Shown here: positions 45,699-55,006 of the stretch, one piece after another
Numbering within the stretch: the stretch's first letter is position 1
How the letters are laid out: every line of letters starts with the position of its first letter
From: Alicyclobacillus suci
Lineage (GTDB): Bacteria > Bacillota > Bacilli > Alicyclobacillales > Alicyclobacillaceae
Direction: 5' to 3'
Assembly: GCF_017329615.1 (NCBI RefSeq)
Contig: NZ_JAFMTW010000011.1
Coordinates: 1 to 64,000 of the forward strand
DNA length: 64,000 bases
Notes under the pieces: generated by a model
Told to the model about the DNA's origin: nothing
What the model saw: the letters and a program-made list of their open reading frames with translations, nothing else
Database searches by the model: none
Position numbers and translations under genes: made by a program

Positions 45699-46796
45699 AT
45701 GAAAGTTGTATTTACAGGTGGAGGGACAGGCGGGCACATATATCCCGCCTTGTCCCTTTGGCGCTATATGCAGACGCAAGATGACGCCTTGTCGGCCTAC
45801 TACATTGGAACCACGCAGGGGCTTGAGCAGTCGATTGTAAATAAGCTCGACATTCCCTTCGAAACGGTCGAAGCAGCAGGTCTCAAGCGGCAGATATCCT
45901 TTAGCGCGGTACGCACGCTGCTGAAGACGGCGCGCGGCTATTTTCAGGCGAAACGCCTCTTGAAGCGCTGGCGCCCAGACGTCGTCGTCGGCACCGGTGG
46001 ATTCGTCACGCTGCCCGTGATCTTTGCGGCCCACGCGCTACATATCCCAAGTGTCGTCTGGGAGGGCAACGCGCGCCCGGGCCTCACGAACCAACTTTGT
46101 GCCACGCGCACGAGCGCCGTCGCGATTTCCTTTGCGGACAGTGCGCGATTTTTCGCCAAGGCCAAACGCGTGGAGTTGACGGGCAACCCGCGCGGGAGCG
46201 AAGTACTTCAGGTAGATTCGGCGGCTGTGCGCGCGGCGCGCGATGAGTACCGCATCCTGCGCGACCAGAAGGTGATTCTCATCTTCCTTGGTAGCCGGGG
46301 TTCGGAATCGGTCAATAAGGTGCTCGCGAACGTGTTACCGCGTTTCGCCGCGCATCCGGACTGGCGCGTGTTGTTCGTGACGGGCGACAAGCACTACGAC
46401 CGAGTCGCTTCGAGCGTGTCTGAGTTGCCGCACAACGTGTCGCTTATCCCGTTTATCTACAACATGCCGAGCTTGCTTCCGCACGTAGATTTGCTCGTCA
46501 GCCGTGCGGGCAGCAGCACGCTGGCGGAGATTTCGTCCTTGGGCATCGCCTCTATCTTGATTCCGAGCCCATACGTGACGGCCAATCACCAAGAGGAGAA
46601 CGCCAAACGACTCGTCGCCAAAGGAGCGGCGGCGCTTCTCCGCGAACAGGACTTGACGGAAGACACACTCTTTGCCGCCATCGAGCAACAGATGGACGCA
46701 CAGGCCTTGCGCGCGATGAAGGACGCGGCGCGCCAATTTGGCACGCCAGACGCGGTGGAGCGATTGTACCGTCTGGTGCTGGACGTGACGCGGTAG
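45699..46796 (+). CDS. murG: MurG, lipid II-forming N-acetylglucosaminyltransferase
   Basis: Transfers GlcNAc from UDP-GlcNAc to lipid I at the membrane inner face. 365 residues, GT-B fold: VVFTGGGTGGHIYPAL at residue 3, GTGGFVTLPVIFAAH (about 92), the UDP-GlcNAc region SRAGSSTLAEI (about 268) and NHQEENAKRL (about 297). ATG 45699 has GAGGTGAG upstream and gives the family N-terminus. Confidence 0.95.
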   Translation: MKVVFTGGGTGGHIYPALSLWRYMQTQDDALSAYYIGTTQGLEQSIVNKLDIPFETVEAAGLKRQISFSAVRTLLKTARGYFQAKRLLKRWRPDVVVGTGGFVTLPVIFAAHALHIPSVVWEGNARPGLTNQLCATRTSAVAISFADSARFFAKAKRVELTGNPRGSEVLQVDSAAVRAARDEYRILRDQKVILIFLGSRGSESVNKVLANVLPRFAAHPDWRVLFVTGDKHYDRVASSVSELPHNVSLIPFIYNMPSLLPHVDLLVSRAGSSTLAEISSLGIASILIPSPYVTANHQEENAKRLVAKGAAALLREQDLTEDTLFAAIEQQMDAQALRAMKDAARQFGTPDAVERLYRLVLDVTR

Positions 46797-47273
46797 GACG
46801 GCGCGATTGGGCGTGGGGCGAGGCGGGCTGGGGCGGGACCGGTTAAGGCCGGAAACTTACCTTCGCGAGTTATCGGGCTGATGACCTTGGCCCCATCCGG
46901 GGGCCCGACCCCAACAAGCGCGGCCTACTCGGTCTCGGTCCTACCCCGCCCGGCCGTCGCCCTATATGTCTTCAGCCGTCGACGTATCCAGGATTCACCT
47001 CGCAAAAATCCCTTTCATTCTCAGGTAAATCCGCTACAATAAGAGACAGCCGTGCACGGGGCAAGCTGACCGTGCTCATTTTGTGTGTGCGTCTGTACAT
47101 ACGGGAACCTGCGCGCGTGCTTGTGCGAACGAGCAGGCGGCTAGGCGGGTTTCTATCGGTTCACCGGGCGCGTGGAATTGTGCGAGCCGCACAGTTTGGC
47201 TGTGCCCGCATATGATGCCATGCGGAACCTGGGCGTTAGGCGTGTGGTGAATATCAATAATGGAGGTTCGCGC
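46797..47273 (+). other. Structured 477-bp leader between murG and murB
   Basis: No gene seen. The first half (about 46815-46965) is a GC-rich imperfect inverted repeat: GGCGAGGCGGGCTGGGGCGG near 46816 against the complement of CCCCGCCCGGCCGTCGCC near 46950, with an inner GGCCCC/GGGGCC hairpin (46889-46905). After it comes a possible promoter ending in TACAAT (about 47035). The remaining ~230 nt has more hairpins, such as GCACAG-TTTGG-CTGTGC (47189-47205), before the murB ribosome site. This suggests termination of the upstream transcript and a new start for murB-murA. Confidence 0.55.
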
Positions 47274-48197
47274 ATGGTCTCTGAAACGTTGTTGCCCATC
47301 TTCTCGGCGTATGGGGTGAAAGATGTCCGCCTCAACGAGCCGATGGCGAATCATACGACCTGGCGAATCGGTGGTCCAGCCGATGTGCTGGTGGTGCCGA
47401 CGACCGAGGGTGAACTGCAAGGTGCTGTGCGAGCGGCGAAGGAGCTGGAGATGCCGGTGACTGTGGTCGGTCGGGGATCGAATGCGTTAGTGCTGGATGG
47501 TGGAATCCGCGGTGTCGTCGTGAAGTTGCATGATGGGTTTGGTCAGATTGACGTCGAAGGGACGTCGATTGTCGCGATGGCTGGCCGCTCTTACGTCTCC
47601 GCCGCGAATATCGCTGTTCGGCATGGTCTGGAAGGATTGGAATTCGCGACAGGCATTCCGGGCACCGTAGGCGGTGCAGTCATGATGAATGCCGGCGCAT
47701 ATGGCAGGGAGACACGCGAGGTGCTCGCCTGGGCGGATGTCATGGATTTGAATGGCGACATCCGACGGTACAGCAACGCCGACCTCATGTTTGGCTATCG
47801 CTATAGCATCTTGAAAGATCATCCTGGGATTGTGGTGCGCGCGCGATTTGATTTAGTTGAGGGAGAGCGCGATGTGCTCATGGCCAAGGTCAAAGAGTGG
47901 TCGGCGCGCCGGGTGGAATCGCAACCGTTGTCGTGGCCGAACTGTGGGTCTGTCTTCCGCAATCCGGAGGGAGAGCATGCCGGTCACTTGATTGAGACGG
48001 CGGGCCTCAAGGGTCTTCGGCGCGGGGGCGCTCAGATCAGCGAAAAGCACGCCAATTTCATCATTAATTGCGGCGGCGCGAAAGCAGAGGATGTGCTTTG
48101 GCTTATCCGCCACGCCCAGACAACGATCCGCGATCAGTTTGGGATCGATTTGGAAACTGAGGTCCGCGTGTTAGGGGAACCGGCCTCAGGGAGGTGA
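47274..48197 (+). CDS. murB: UDP-N-acetylenolpyruvoylglucosamine reductase
   Basis: FAD/NADPH enzyme completing UDP-MurNAc. 307 residues, type II: NHTTWRIGGPADVLV (about 24), GRGSNALVLDGGIRGVVVKL (about 64), GIPGTVGGAVMMNAGAYG (about 127, FAD and active site), and NPEGEHAGHLIETAGLKG (about 227) with a catalytic Glu near the end. ATG 47274 has GGAGG seven bases upstream. Next gene murA follows with overlapping signals. Confidence 0.96.
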   Translation: MVSETLLPIFSAYGVKDVRLNEPMANHTTWRIGGPADVLVVPTTEGELQGAVRAAKELEMPVTVVGRGSNALVLDGGIRGVVVKLHDGFGQIDVEGTSIVAMAGRSYVSAANIAVRHGLEGLEFATGIPGTVGGAVMMNAGAYGRETREVLAWADVMDLNGDIRRYSNADLMFGYRYSILKDHPGIVVRARFDLVEGERDVLMAKVKEWSARRVESQPLSWPNCGSVFRNPEGEHAGHLIETAGLKGLRRGGAQISEKHANFIINCGGAKAEDVLWLIRHAQTTIRDQFGIDLETEVRVLGEPASGR

Positions 48198-48202
48198 CGG
48201 GT

Positions 48203-49459
48203 GTGGAATTGTTGCGGATTGAAGGTGGCATGCCGATTTCTGGCGAGACACGTGTGTACGGGGCAAAGAATGCGGCTTTGCCGATTCTAGCGGCGACTGT
48301 CATGGTGGCAGGGACCAGCGTCATTGAGGACGTTCCGGATTTAGAGGATGTTCGCGTGATGCTGCAGATTCTTGAACAGCTGGGCGCCCGCGTGCGCTGG
48401 CAAGGTGTGACGAGTGTTGAAGTGGACGCGTCGTCCATCCACAGTACCAACGTGCCGGCAGATTTGATGCAGCGGATGCGTTCGTCGATTTTTCTGATGG
48501 GACCGCTGTTAGCGCGTTTTGGCGATGTAACCCTGTCGAAGCCTGGCGGCTGTGTCATTGGACAGCGCCCCATCGATTTTCATCTGCGCGGCATGCGGCA
48601 ACTTGGGGCGAAGATTGACGAACAGCACGGTTATATTCGTTGTTCGGCTCGTAGATTGATTGGCTCGTCTATCACACTCGATTTTCCGAGTGTCGGTGCG
48701 ACCGAGAACCTGATGATGGCAGCGTCTCTCGCCGATGGTGTGACGGTCATTGAAAATGCTGCGCGCGAGCCCGAAGTGGAGGATTTAGCTCAGTTTTTGC
48801 AGGCGACGGGCGCGTCGATTGAGGGTGCCGGTACGGATACCGTCATCGTTCACGGCTGCTCACACCTGCATGGCACGGAGTATCGGATTATTCCTGACCG
48901 GATTGTGACAGGAACGCTTATGCTGGCGGCCGCGGCGACGCGCGGAGAACTAACGGTGCATGGTGCAAGGGTAGACCATCTTGGCGCCGTCCTTCAAAAA
49001 CTGCGGGATACTGGTGTCCGGGTGCAGGTCGACCGTGATATAATTACGGTCAAATGTGACGAAACACCGTCGGCAGTAGATTTTCGCACGGCGCCCTTTC
49101 CCGGGTTTCCGACTGATTTACAGGCGCCGTTTATGGCACTGCTGACGACGGCTAAGGGCACGAGTGTGATTCACGAAAGTGTGTTTGAGGCTCGGTTTAA
49201 GCATGTTGACGAGTTACAGCGAATGGGTGCTGACGTAAACGTAGATCTGCGGACGGCCGTTGTGCGCGGCGTTCCGATGTTATCTGGTGCCCGCGTGACG
49301 GCCAGTGATTTGCGCGGCGGCGCTGCACTGCTTGTGGCAGGATTGATGGCTGACGGCACGACCGAGGTTGATGGTGTGAAGCACATTGACCGCGGTTACC
49401 AAGCGATTGAAGCGCACTTAAGCCGGCTTGGGGCCCGTATTGAACGCGTCACGGTGTGA
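48203..49459 (+). CDS. murA: UDP-N-acetylglucosamine 1-carboxyvinyltransferase
   Basis: First committed step of peptidoglycan synthesis and target of fosfomycin. 418 residues; catalytic Cys117 in [14 protein letters not shown]-terminal [28 protein letters not shown] near 300. GTG 48203 is chosen: GGGAGGTGA, which also holds the murB stop, ends five bases upstream. In B. subtilis murAA is elsewhere, so its place after murB, making the two UDP-MurNAc enzymes adjacent, is a local difference. Confidence 0.95.
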   Translation: MELLRIEGGMPISGETRVYGAKNAALPILAATVMVAGTSVIEDVPDLEDVRVMLQILEQLGARVRWQGVTSVEVDASSIHSTNVPADLMQRMRSSIFLMGPLLARFGDVTLSKPGGCVIGQRPIDFHLRGMRQLGAKIDEQHGYIRCSARRLIGSSITLDFPSVGATENLMMAASLADGVTVIENAAREPEVEDLAQFLQATGASIEGAGTDTVIVHGCSHLHGTEYRIIPDRIVTGTLMLAAAATRGELTVHGARVDHLGAVLQKLRDTGVRVQVDRDIITVKCDETPSAVDFRTAPFPGFPTDLQAPFMALLTTAKGTSVIHESVFEARFKHVDELQRMGADVNVDLRTAVVRGVPMLSGARVTASDLRGGAALLVAGLMADGTTEVDGVKHIDRGYQAIEAHLSRLGARIERVTV

Positions 49460-49465
49460 TGAACG

Positions 49466-49503
49466 AGCGCTCCCGGCGCCAGCTGAGTGGGCGCCGGGGC
49501 GCT
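49466..49503 (+). terminator. Strong GC hairpin between murA and divIB
   Basis: AGCGCTCCCGGCGCC (49466-49480) pairs with GGCGCCGGGGCGCT (49490-49503) with one bulge. No T run, so termination is uncertain. Confidence 0.45.
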
Positions 49504-49574
49504 TACCCGTTCGCATCTGTCGTCGAGCGTCTTATTTCATAGTTGGAACCACCTTGATTTAAGGAAGTGAAGTC

Positions 49575-50354
49575 ATGCCGCAAGCGGCCATGTCGCCAGC
49601 GGATATCCAGCGACGAAAAGCCCGCAATCGGAAAATTGTCATCGGCTTCTTCGCCTTTATCGGCGTCGTCGTCGTGCTGGAGTCACCACTTGCCCGCGTT
49701 CGGTCGTTTCGTGTGTCAGGAAACACGACGATTCCAGCGCAGCGTATTATCGCGGACAGTGGACTGCATAAAGGCCAGAGCCTATGGCAGGTGAATCGTG
49801 GAAATGTCGCCCATCACGTCACTTCGAAGGAACCGATGGTTCAGTCGGTTGCGGTTTCGACGGACTGGGTAAAAGGTTCTATCGACCTCACCATACGCGA
49901 GCGGCAGGTCGTCGCCGTTTATGAGACGTCGGGAAAATTTTATCAGCTATTGAACAATGGAGTGGTATACCAGGAAGCGGCACCGAAGGACGGCTTGCCG
50001 TATCCGCTCGTCACTGCTTCACAGAACCATGTGAAGTTGGGACAAGCAGTTAGCCCAGAGGTCAGCGCAGTGTGCAAGCAATTGGCGAAGGTCGATTCGG
50101 GCGCTTTAGCGGACGTGTCAGAGTTCCACGTGAACGGAGATGGCACCGTGTCGCTCTATCTCGACAACCAATTCGTCGTGACTTGTGATACGAAGGGACT
50201 CGTTGGAAGCTTCAACGCCATGCATTCTGCCGTGCAGTATTTCATTGAAAAAGGGTACAAGCCTGGAAATATCGACTTGAGTGGGGCACCGCCTTACCTT
50301 TATACACCTTTTTCCAATACGAGCGCCGGGGCAAACGAGAAAGGGGCACAATGA
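49575..50354 (+). CDS. divIB: Cell division protein DivIB/FtsQ
   Basis: 259 residues: short basic cytoplasmic tail, one membrane segment (IVIGFFAFIGVVVVLESPLA, about 20-39), POTRA domain (VRSFRVSGNTTIPAQRIIADSG, about 42-110) and the FtsQ domain with IRERQVVAVYE. Part of the DivIB-DivIC-FtsL complex. ATG 49575 follows GGAAGTGA. Overlaps the next gene by four bases. Confidence 0.9.
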   Translation: MPQAAMSPADIQRRKARNRKIVIGFFAFIGVVVVLESPLARVRSFRVSGNTTIPAQRIIADSGLHKGQSLWQVNRGNVAHHVTSKEPMVQSVAVSTDWVKGSIDLTIRERQVVAVYETSGKFYQLLNNGVVYQEAAPKDGLPYPLVTASQNHVKLGQAVSPEVSAVCKQLAKVDSGALADVSEFHVNGDGTVSLYLDNQFVVTCDTKGLVGSFNAMHSAVQYFIEKGYKPGNIDLSGAPPYLYTPFSNTSAGANEKGAQ

Positions 50355-51070
50355 TCTTGAACACGCGGACAAAATTGACGCTATCGCTCACGGCCGTCTC
50401 CGTCGTGCTTGGACTCATGGTGTCGCTCGGCTACCGGCAGACAGAACTCTCTGCTCGGCTTGGTTCACTCACAGGGAGTCTCGCGGTCAACAAGCAATTG
50501 ACGCAGAAACTCAGTAGTCTCCAAGCTGCGAATCAAGACGCTGAGCAGCAGTTGGCGTCTGTCACTGCCAGTCTGAACAAGTACGAGGCACAGTCGGCGG
50601 GTTCCAGCGATGAGCTCAAGCAATTGCAGACCAAAATTCAGGATGAACGCATTTTGGCAGGGACGACCCCGGTGCATGGACCTGGTGTGGTTGTGACGTT
50701 AAACGATGCAGGGACGACCGGCATCGATATTGCGTCGGGTATCACGCACGACTGGAACGTGCGCAGTGTCGTCAACGAGTTGTTCACAGCTGGCGCTGAG
50801 GCGGTGACCATCAACGGCGTGCGCGTCATCGCGACGTCGGCGGTCAATTGTCAGGGACCGACGGTCACGGTAAACGGACGGCAGTTGGCGGCGCCGTTCG
50901 AGGTCGACGCGATTGGTGATCCGACGACGTTGAAGAAGGCCCTCATGTTGTCTGGAGGTATTCTGGATGCGCTCCGTCAGCAGGGGTTGCAAGTGTCGAC
51001 CCCGCAGGCCAAGTCGGACATTCAAATGCCTGCGTACACCAGTCCGCTGCGAGCTGATGCAGGAAAGTGA
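50351..51070 (+). CDS. DUF881-family protein (YlxW/YlxX-type), first copy
   Basis: 239 residues: N-terminal membrane segment (about 8-26), coiled coil (about 30-100), then the DUF881 domain with GTTPVHGPGVVVTLND, VVNELFTAGAEAVTINGVRV and PFEVDAIGDPTTL. Likely external, anchored by the N-terminus. B. subtilis carries the related ylxW-ylxX at the same place; the role is unknown but linked to division by position. Coupled to divIB. Confidence 0.88.
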   Translation: MILNTRTKLTLSLTAVSVVLGLMVSLGYRQTELSARLGSLTGSLAVNKQLTQKLSSLQAANQDAEQQLASVTASLNKYEAQSAGSSDELKQLQTKIQDERILAGTTPVHGPGVVVTLNDAGTTGIDIASGITHDWNVRSVVNELFTAGAEAVTINGVRVIATSAVNCQGPTVTVNGRQLAAPFEVDAIGDPTTLKKALMLSGGILDALRQQGLQVSTPQAKSDIQMPAYTSPLRADAGK

Positions 51071-51074
51071 GTGA

Positions 51075-51812
51075 GTGCGTATGCAGCGCAGGAGTTTAAT
51101 TTTAGGGGTGTCCGCCATCACTACCGCCCTGGGCTTTATGCTGACGGTGCAGATTACTTCGCGTCCCTCCTACAGCAGCAGTCCTACAAGTTATATCGAC
51201 TTGCGGACGCAGGTGGACGAGCTGGCGCAGGAACATCAAATTCTCGAGAATGACATCTCGAAGGCGAGGGTTCAGCTCGACGAATATCAAGCGGCCAAAA
51301 ACAGCGGTTCCTTGCAAAAGGTACTTTTGAACGACCAGAAGACAGTCGAGCAACAGGCAGGCATTGCACCTGTGAGTGGTGCGGGCATCACCATTGAGAT
51401 GGCGTACGATCCGTCTCTTCCCACGGTTCCTGAAGATCAGGCTGCGTTCCCTGGCCTGCAAGACCAGATGCTCGCCGAAGTGGTGAATACGTTGTTTGGC
51501 AGCGGCGCGACAGCCGTCAGTATCAATGGTCAGCGACTGGTGACCACGTCGTCTATCCGCCTTGTGTCCGGCCTCGCTGGCATTACCGGCGTCAATGTCA
51601 ACAAGACGCCGATTACTATGCCGTATGAGATATCAGCGGTCGGCAATGTACAGACGATGGAGGCGGGGCTGACGGTCGAACAGTTGAAGGACGCGTTCAA
51701 TATGTGTGGCGTCTCATTTGATGTCACAGCCCATACGGGCGCGCACGGCGTTCAGGTGCCAGGTTATAGCGGCGTGTTGCCTGGACAGTGGGCAAAGGAG
51801 GGGAACGGTTGA
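51075..51812 (+). CDS. DUF881-family protein, second copy
   Basis: 245 residues with the same plan as its neighbour: membrane segment (about 6-25), coiled coil (about 42-85), DUF881 core (VSGAGITIEMAYD, VVNTLFGSGATAVSINGQRL, PYEISAVGNVQTM). The two copies are clearly paralogous but diverged, so the duplication is old. GTG 51075 has AGGAAAG seven bases upstream; ATG 51081 is possible. Overlaps the sbp start by one base. Confidence 0.87.
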   Translation: MRMQRRSLILGVSAITTALGFMLTVQITSRPSYSSSPTSYIDLRTQVDELAQEHQILENDISKARVQLDEYQAAKNSGSLQKVLLNDQKTVEQQAGIAPVSGAGITIEMAYDPSLPTVPEDQAAFPGLQDQMLAEVVNTLFGSGATAVSINGQRLVTTSSIRLVSGLAGITGVNVNKTPITMPYEISAVGNVQTMEAGLTVEQLKDAFNMCGVSFDVTAHTGAHGVQVPGYSGVLPGQWAKEGNG

Positions 51813-52195
51813 TGTTCTGGTTACCGGTCGTCGGTTTGGTGGTCGGCGTCGCCTTGGGGCTCGTCACCAATATTACTGTTCCGGTCGCGTTGTCCAGTTA
51901 CTTGTCAATTGCGATTTTAGCCGCTCTCGACACAGTACTTGGAGGAATCCGCGCGAGTCTGGAGAAGTCATTTGACGGAGCCGTTTTTTTAACCGGCTTC
52001 TTTACGAACACGTTGGTTGCAGCGTTACTTGCCTACATTGGCAATCAGTTGGGTGTTGACTTGTATCTCGCTGCTGTTGTGGCTTTTGGCGTACGCCTAT
52101 TCAATAATATTGCGTCGATTCGCCGCGGAGTTTTCCTGCTTCTTCGGCAACGCAAGTTGAACCGGGAGAACGCTGCTGGTCGAGCACAGTTGTGA
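51812..52195 (+). CDS. sbp: Small basic protein Sbp (DUF1290)
   Basis: 127 residues, three to four membrane segments and a basic C-terminal tail (RRGVFLLLRQRKLNREN). Family motif ALDTVLGGIRASLEKSFDGAVF and FFTNTLVAALLAYIGNQLGVDLYLAAVVAFGVRLFNNIASIRR. Always found beside ftsA/ftsZ in Bacilli; role unknown. ATG 51812 follows AAAGGAGGGG. Confidence 0.92.
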   Translation: MFWLPVVGLVVGVALGLVTNITVPVALSSYLSIAILAALDTVLGGIRASLEKSFDGAVFLTGFFTNTLVAALLAYIGNQLGVDLYLAAVVAFGVRLFNNIASIRRGVFLLLRQRKLNRENAAGRAQL

Positions 52196-52286
52196 ATTAT
52201 TTTGAGGATTGAAGAGGAATGTCGAAAAACGTGTGGAAATAGATAGAGAATCGCAGTCTTCGGCGCTCTAGGGAGGTGCCACTCGG

Positions 52287-53516
52287 TTGGCCAAAGAAGA
52301 TTACATCGTCAGTCTCGACATCGGCACTTCGAAAATTCGAGCCATCATCGGGGAGCCCACAGGTTCAAGCATCAACGTCATCGGAGTTGGTTCCGCCTCC
52401 GGTGAAGGCTTGCGCCATGGGTCCATTGTCGATATAGATTTGACCGTTGAATCCATTCGTGAAGCCATTGACCATGCGGAACGCATGGTGGGGATTCACA
52501 TCTCGTCTGCTTACGTAGGTATCTCGGGAAACCACATTCAGCTGCACAGCAGTCACGGCGTGGTCGCGGTGTCCTCTGCGGATAGGGAAATTTCGGATGA
52601 AGACATCGAACGCGTGTTACAGCAGGCGCGCGTCGTTGCACTGCCGCCAGAGCGCGAAGTCATCGACGTCGTTGCGAAAGAGTTCGTCGTCGACGGTTTG
52701 CGCGGCATTATGGACCCACGGGGAATGCTCGGTGTTCGCTTGGAAGTAGAGGCTTATCTCATTACGGGCAGTCGTACGGCAATTCACAATGTCGTGCGCT
52801 GTGTCGAACGCGCAGGACTGGAAGTCGCCAATTTGGTACTGATGCCGTTGGCAGCCAGTCATATCGCATTGTCGAATGATGAGCGAAAGCTCGGTGTCGC
52901 ACTCGTCGATATTGGCGCAGGTGCCACAACTGTCACGATTTTTTCCAATGGTGTCCTCATGGGGACGAGTATCATTCCAATGGGCGGTGACTACGTGACG
53001 CACGACATCGCCATTGGGTTGCGCACGAGCACCACGTCTGCTGAGCAGGTGAAACTGCGACACGCGTGTGCAGTCGTTGCCCAGGCGTCTGAAAATGAGA
53101 CGTTTCAAGTTCCGAGGATGGGCAGTAACAAGGACACGGAATACACGCAATACGACCTAGCGACGATTGTTGAACCTCGAATGCAGGAGATATTTGCACT
53201 CGTGCAAAAAGAGGTAGAGAAGATGGGTTATGCGGATGACTTACCTGCGGGGTATGTCCTGCACGGTGGCGTCATGTCGACGCCTGGGGCGGCTGAACTC
53301 GCCAGCGAGGAGCTGCAGGCGCCGGTTCGCATCGCGATACCAGAATTTCTGGGCGTGCGAGATCCATCGTTTGTAAATGGTGTCGGCACGATTGCGTACG
53401 CAGCCCGAACAGGTCTGCGGCCGACTCCGATGGATCAGTCAGCACCGGTTCGTCAGATGAAGTCGTCGGGTGGTATGTTTACGCGGATTAAGGATTGGTT
53501 GCGCGACTTTGTATAA
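52287..53516 (+). CDS. ftsA: Cell division protein FtsA
   Basis: Actin-like ATPase tethering FtsZ to the membrane. 409 residues: phosphate-1 loop SLDIGTSKIRAIIGE, SHS2-type 1C domain (about 85-160), phosphate-2 DIGAGATTVTIF (about 206), HGGVMSTPGA (about 328), and a C-terminal amphipathic helix (FTRIKDWLRDFV) that binds membrane. TTG 52287 has GGGAGGTG eight bases upstream. The last codons contain TATAAT, a possible -10 for ftsZ. Confidence 0.95.
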   Translation: MAKEDYIVSLDIGTSKIRAIIGEPTGSSINVIGVGSASGEGLRHGSIVDIDLTVESIREAIDHAERMVGIHISSAYVGISGNHIQLHSSHGVVAVSSADREISDEDIERVLQQARVVALPPEREVIDVVAKEFVVDGLRGIMDPRGMLGVRLEVEAYLITGSRTAIHNVVRCVERAGLEVANLVLMPLAASHIALSNDERKLGVALVDIGAGATTVTIFSNGVLMGTSIIPMGGDYVTHDIAIGLRTSTTSAEQVKLRHACAVVAQASENETFQVPRMGSNKDTEYTQYDLATIVEPRMQEIFALVQKEVEKMGYADDLPAGYVLHGGVMSTPGAAELASEELQAPVRIAIPEFLGVRDPSFVNGVGTIAYAARTGLRPTPMDQSAPVRQMKSSGGMFTRIKDWLRDFV

Positions 53517-53520
53517 TGCT

Positions 53521-53602
53521 GAGAGGTTCGCAGCTCGTCGGCGTGTCCAAGGCGAGATGTATGGTGGCTCGCGGAAAACCTCTCGTCCCCTGACCGCGAG
53601 AG
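53521..53602 (+). promoter_or_regulatory. ftsA-ftsZ leader with two competing hairpins
   Basis: GAGAGGTT (53521-53528) can pair with AACCTCTC (53577-53584). The same bases, CTCTCG (53580-53585), can instead pair with CGAGAG (53597-53602). The two pairings exclude each other, upstream of the ftsZ ribosome site at about 53633. Regulation is inferred only from the pairing. Confidence 0.4.
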
Positions 53603-53647
53603 AGGCAGGGATAGGCGTGGAGCGATATATGTTGAGGAGGAGCAGTC

Positions 53648-54766
53648 ATGCTGGAATTTGATTTTGAATCGGATTCCCTGGCGCATATTAAAGTGATTGG
53701 CGTCGGCGGCGGTGGGTGTAACGCGGTCAACCGCATGATTGAATCCGGCGTCAAAGGCGTCGAATTTATAGTCGTCAACACGGATGCCCAGGCATTGAAA
53801 TTATCGAAGGCGGAAACGCGGCTTCAGATTGGCGAAAAGCTAACTCGCGGTCTGGGAGCTGGCGCGAATCCGGAAATCGGCAAGAAGGCGGCAGAGGAAA
53901 GCCGCGAAATGCTCGCAAATGCACTGAATGGTGCAGATATGGTGTTTGTCACGGCCGGCATGGGCGGCGGTACCGGCACAGGGGCGGCGCCAGTCATCGC
54001 TGAAATCTCGAAAGAAATTGGTGCGTTGACCGTTGGTGTTGTGACCAAGCCGTTCCGCTTTGAGCAACGTCGGCGGATGGTACAGGCAGAAATGGGCGTT
54101 TCTGCTTTGAAAGAAAAGGTAGATACGCTGATTGTCATCCCGAATGATCGACTGCTCGAAATCGTCGACCGCAACACGCCGGTTCTCGAAGCGTTCCGCG
54201 AAGCGGACAACGTCTTGCGCCAAGGTGTGTCGGGTATCTCTGAACTGATTGCCACGCCAGCGCTCATCAACGTGGACTTCGCCGACGTCAAGGCGATTAT
54301 GACGGAGCGCGGTTCGGCGTTGATGGGGATTGGTATCGCTTCTGGCGAGAACCGTGCTGCGGAGGCTGCGAAAAAGGCGATTTCGTCACCACTTCTGGAG
54401 ACTTCTATCGATGGTGCGCGAGGCGTCTTGATGCACGTTGCTGGTGGTACCAACCTCAGTCTTTGGGAGGTTAACGAGGCGGCGGATATCGTGTCGACGA
54501 CGGCGGATGCGGAAGTCAACATGATTTTTGGTGCTGCGATTGATCCAGATCTCGAAGATGAGATTGTTGTGACCGTCATTGCAACTGGTTTTGAAGGAAA
54601 TCAGTCGAATCATGAAACGGCGCCAGAGCACGCTACGCGTAGCACGGTTCAGCGGCACAGCACGATTCACGATGCGCCGCCGTCGGTTCCGAATACCGGT
54701 AACGCATGGGATGTGCCAGCGTTCATGCGGCGCCGCGATGGGAATAAGTTTGGTCGCGATAGGTAA
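53648..54766 (+). CDS. ftsZ: Cell division protein FtsZ
   Basis: Tubulin-like GTPase forming the Z ring. 372 residues: [18 protein letters not shown] at 14, tubulin signature [11 protein letters not shown] (about 105), T7 loop [11 protein letters not shown] (about 208). A variable linker leads to the C-terminal peptide [10 protein letters not shown], which binds FtsA and other anchors. ATG 53648 follows TTGAGGAGG. A terminator follows. Confidence 0.98.
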   Translation: MLEFDFESDSLAHIKVIGVGGGGCNAVNRMIESGVKGVEFIVVNTDAQALKLSKAETRLQIGEKLTRGLGAGANPEIGKKAAEESREMLANALNGADMVFVTAGMGGGTGTGAAPVIAEISKEIGALTVGVVTKPFRFEQRRRMVQAEMGVSALKEKVDTLIVIPNDRLLEIVDRNTPVLEAFREADNVLRQGVSGISELIATPALINVDFADVKAIMTERGSALMGIGIASGENRAAEAAKKAISSPLLETSIDGARGVLMHVAGGTNLSLWEVNEAADIVSTTADAEVNMIFGAAIDPDLEDEIVVTVIATGFEGNQSNHETAPEHATRSTVQRHSTIHDAPPSVPNTGNAWDVPAFMRRRDGNKFGRDR

Positions 54767-54811
54767 GTGTAAGTCTAGAAATGTGTAAAAACGTTTATTT
54801 GTAAGGTCATG

Positions 54812-54856
54812 AGGCTGTTCTTGCGCATCGAGGGATGTCTGCAGGAGCAGCCTTTT
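54812..54856 (+). terminator. Rho-independent terminator after ftsZ
   Basis: GGCTGTTCTTGC (54813-54824) pairs with GCAGGAGCAGCC (54841-54852) with two imperfect pairs, then TTTT. It separates the division genes from spoIIGA. Confidence 0.8.
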
Positions 54857-54892
54857 GTCGTCTATGCCATCGCGCTGACTCGTGTTCCCTCT

Positions 54893-54979
54893 TTCTACAC
54901 ATGTCCCCCATCTTCTACAAAAAGTCTATGAGATTTCAGTCAAGTTCCGACAGGCTTCGTAATAGAGATAAATTATACT
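54893..54979 (+). promoter_or_regulatory. Probable Spo0A-activated promoter of spoIIGA-sigE
   Basis: TTCTACA at 54893-54899 and 54913-54919 are each one base from the reverse 0A box TTCGACA, 20 bp apart; TCCGACA at 54946-54952 is a third with one mismatch. The -10 TATACT lies at 54974-54979. The best -35, CCGACA (54947-54952), is 21 bp away instead of 17, like the long spacer of the B. subtilis spoIIG promoter, which needs Spo0A~P. Confidence 0.6.
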
Positions 54980-55006
54980 TCCCTTAAAACGGCTCGAGGT
55001 GGTTAC

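Noticed and set aside
53824-54579. 251-codon minus-strand frame opposite ftsZ
   Set aside because: Low-complexity Ser/Ala/Ile/Pro protein mirroring ftsZ codons; no start signal, no family.
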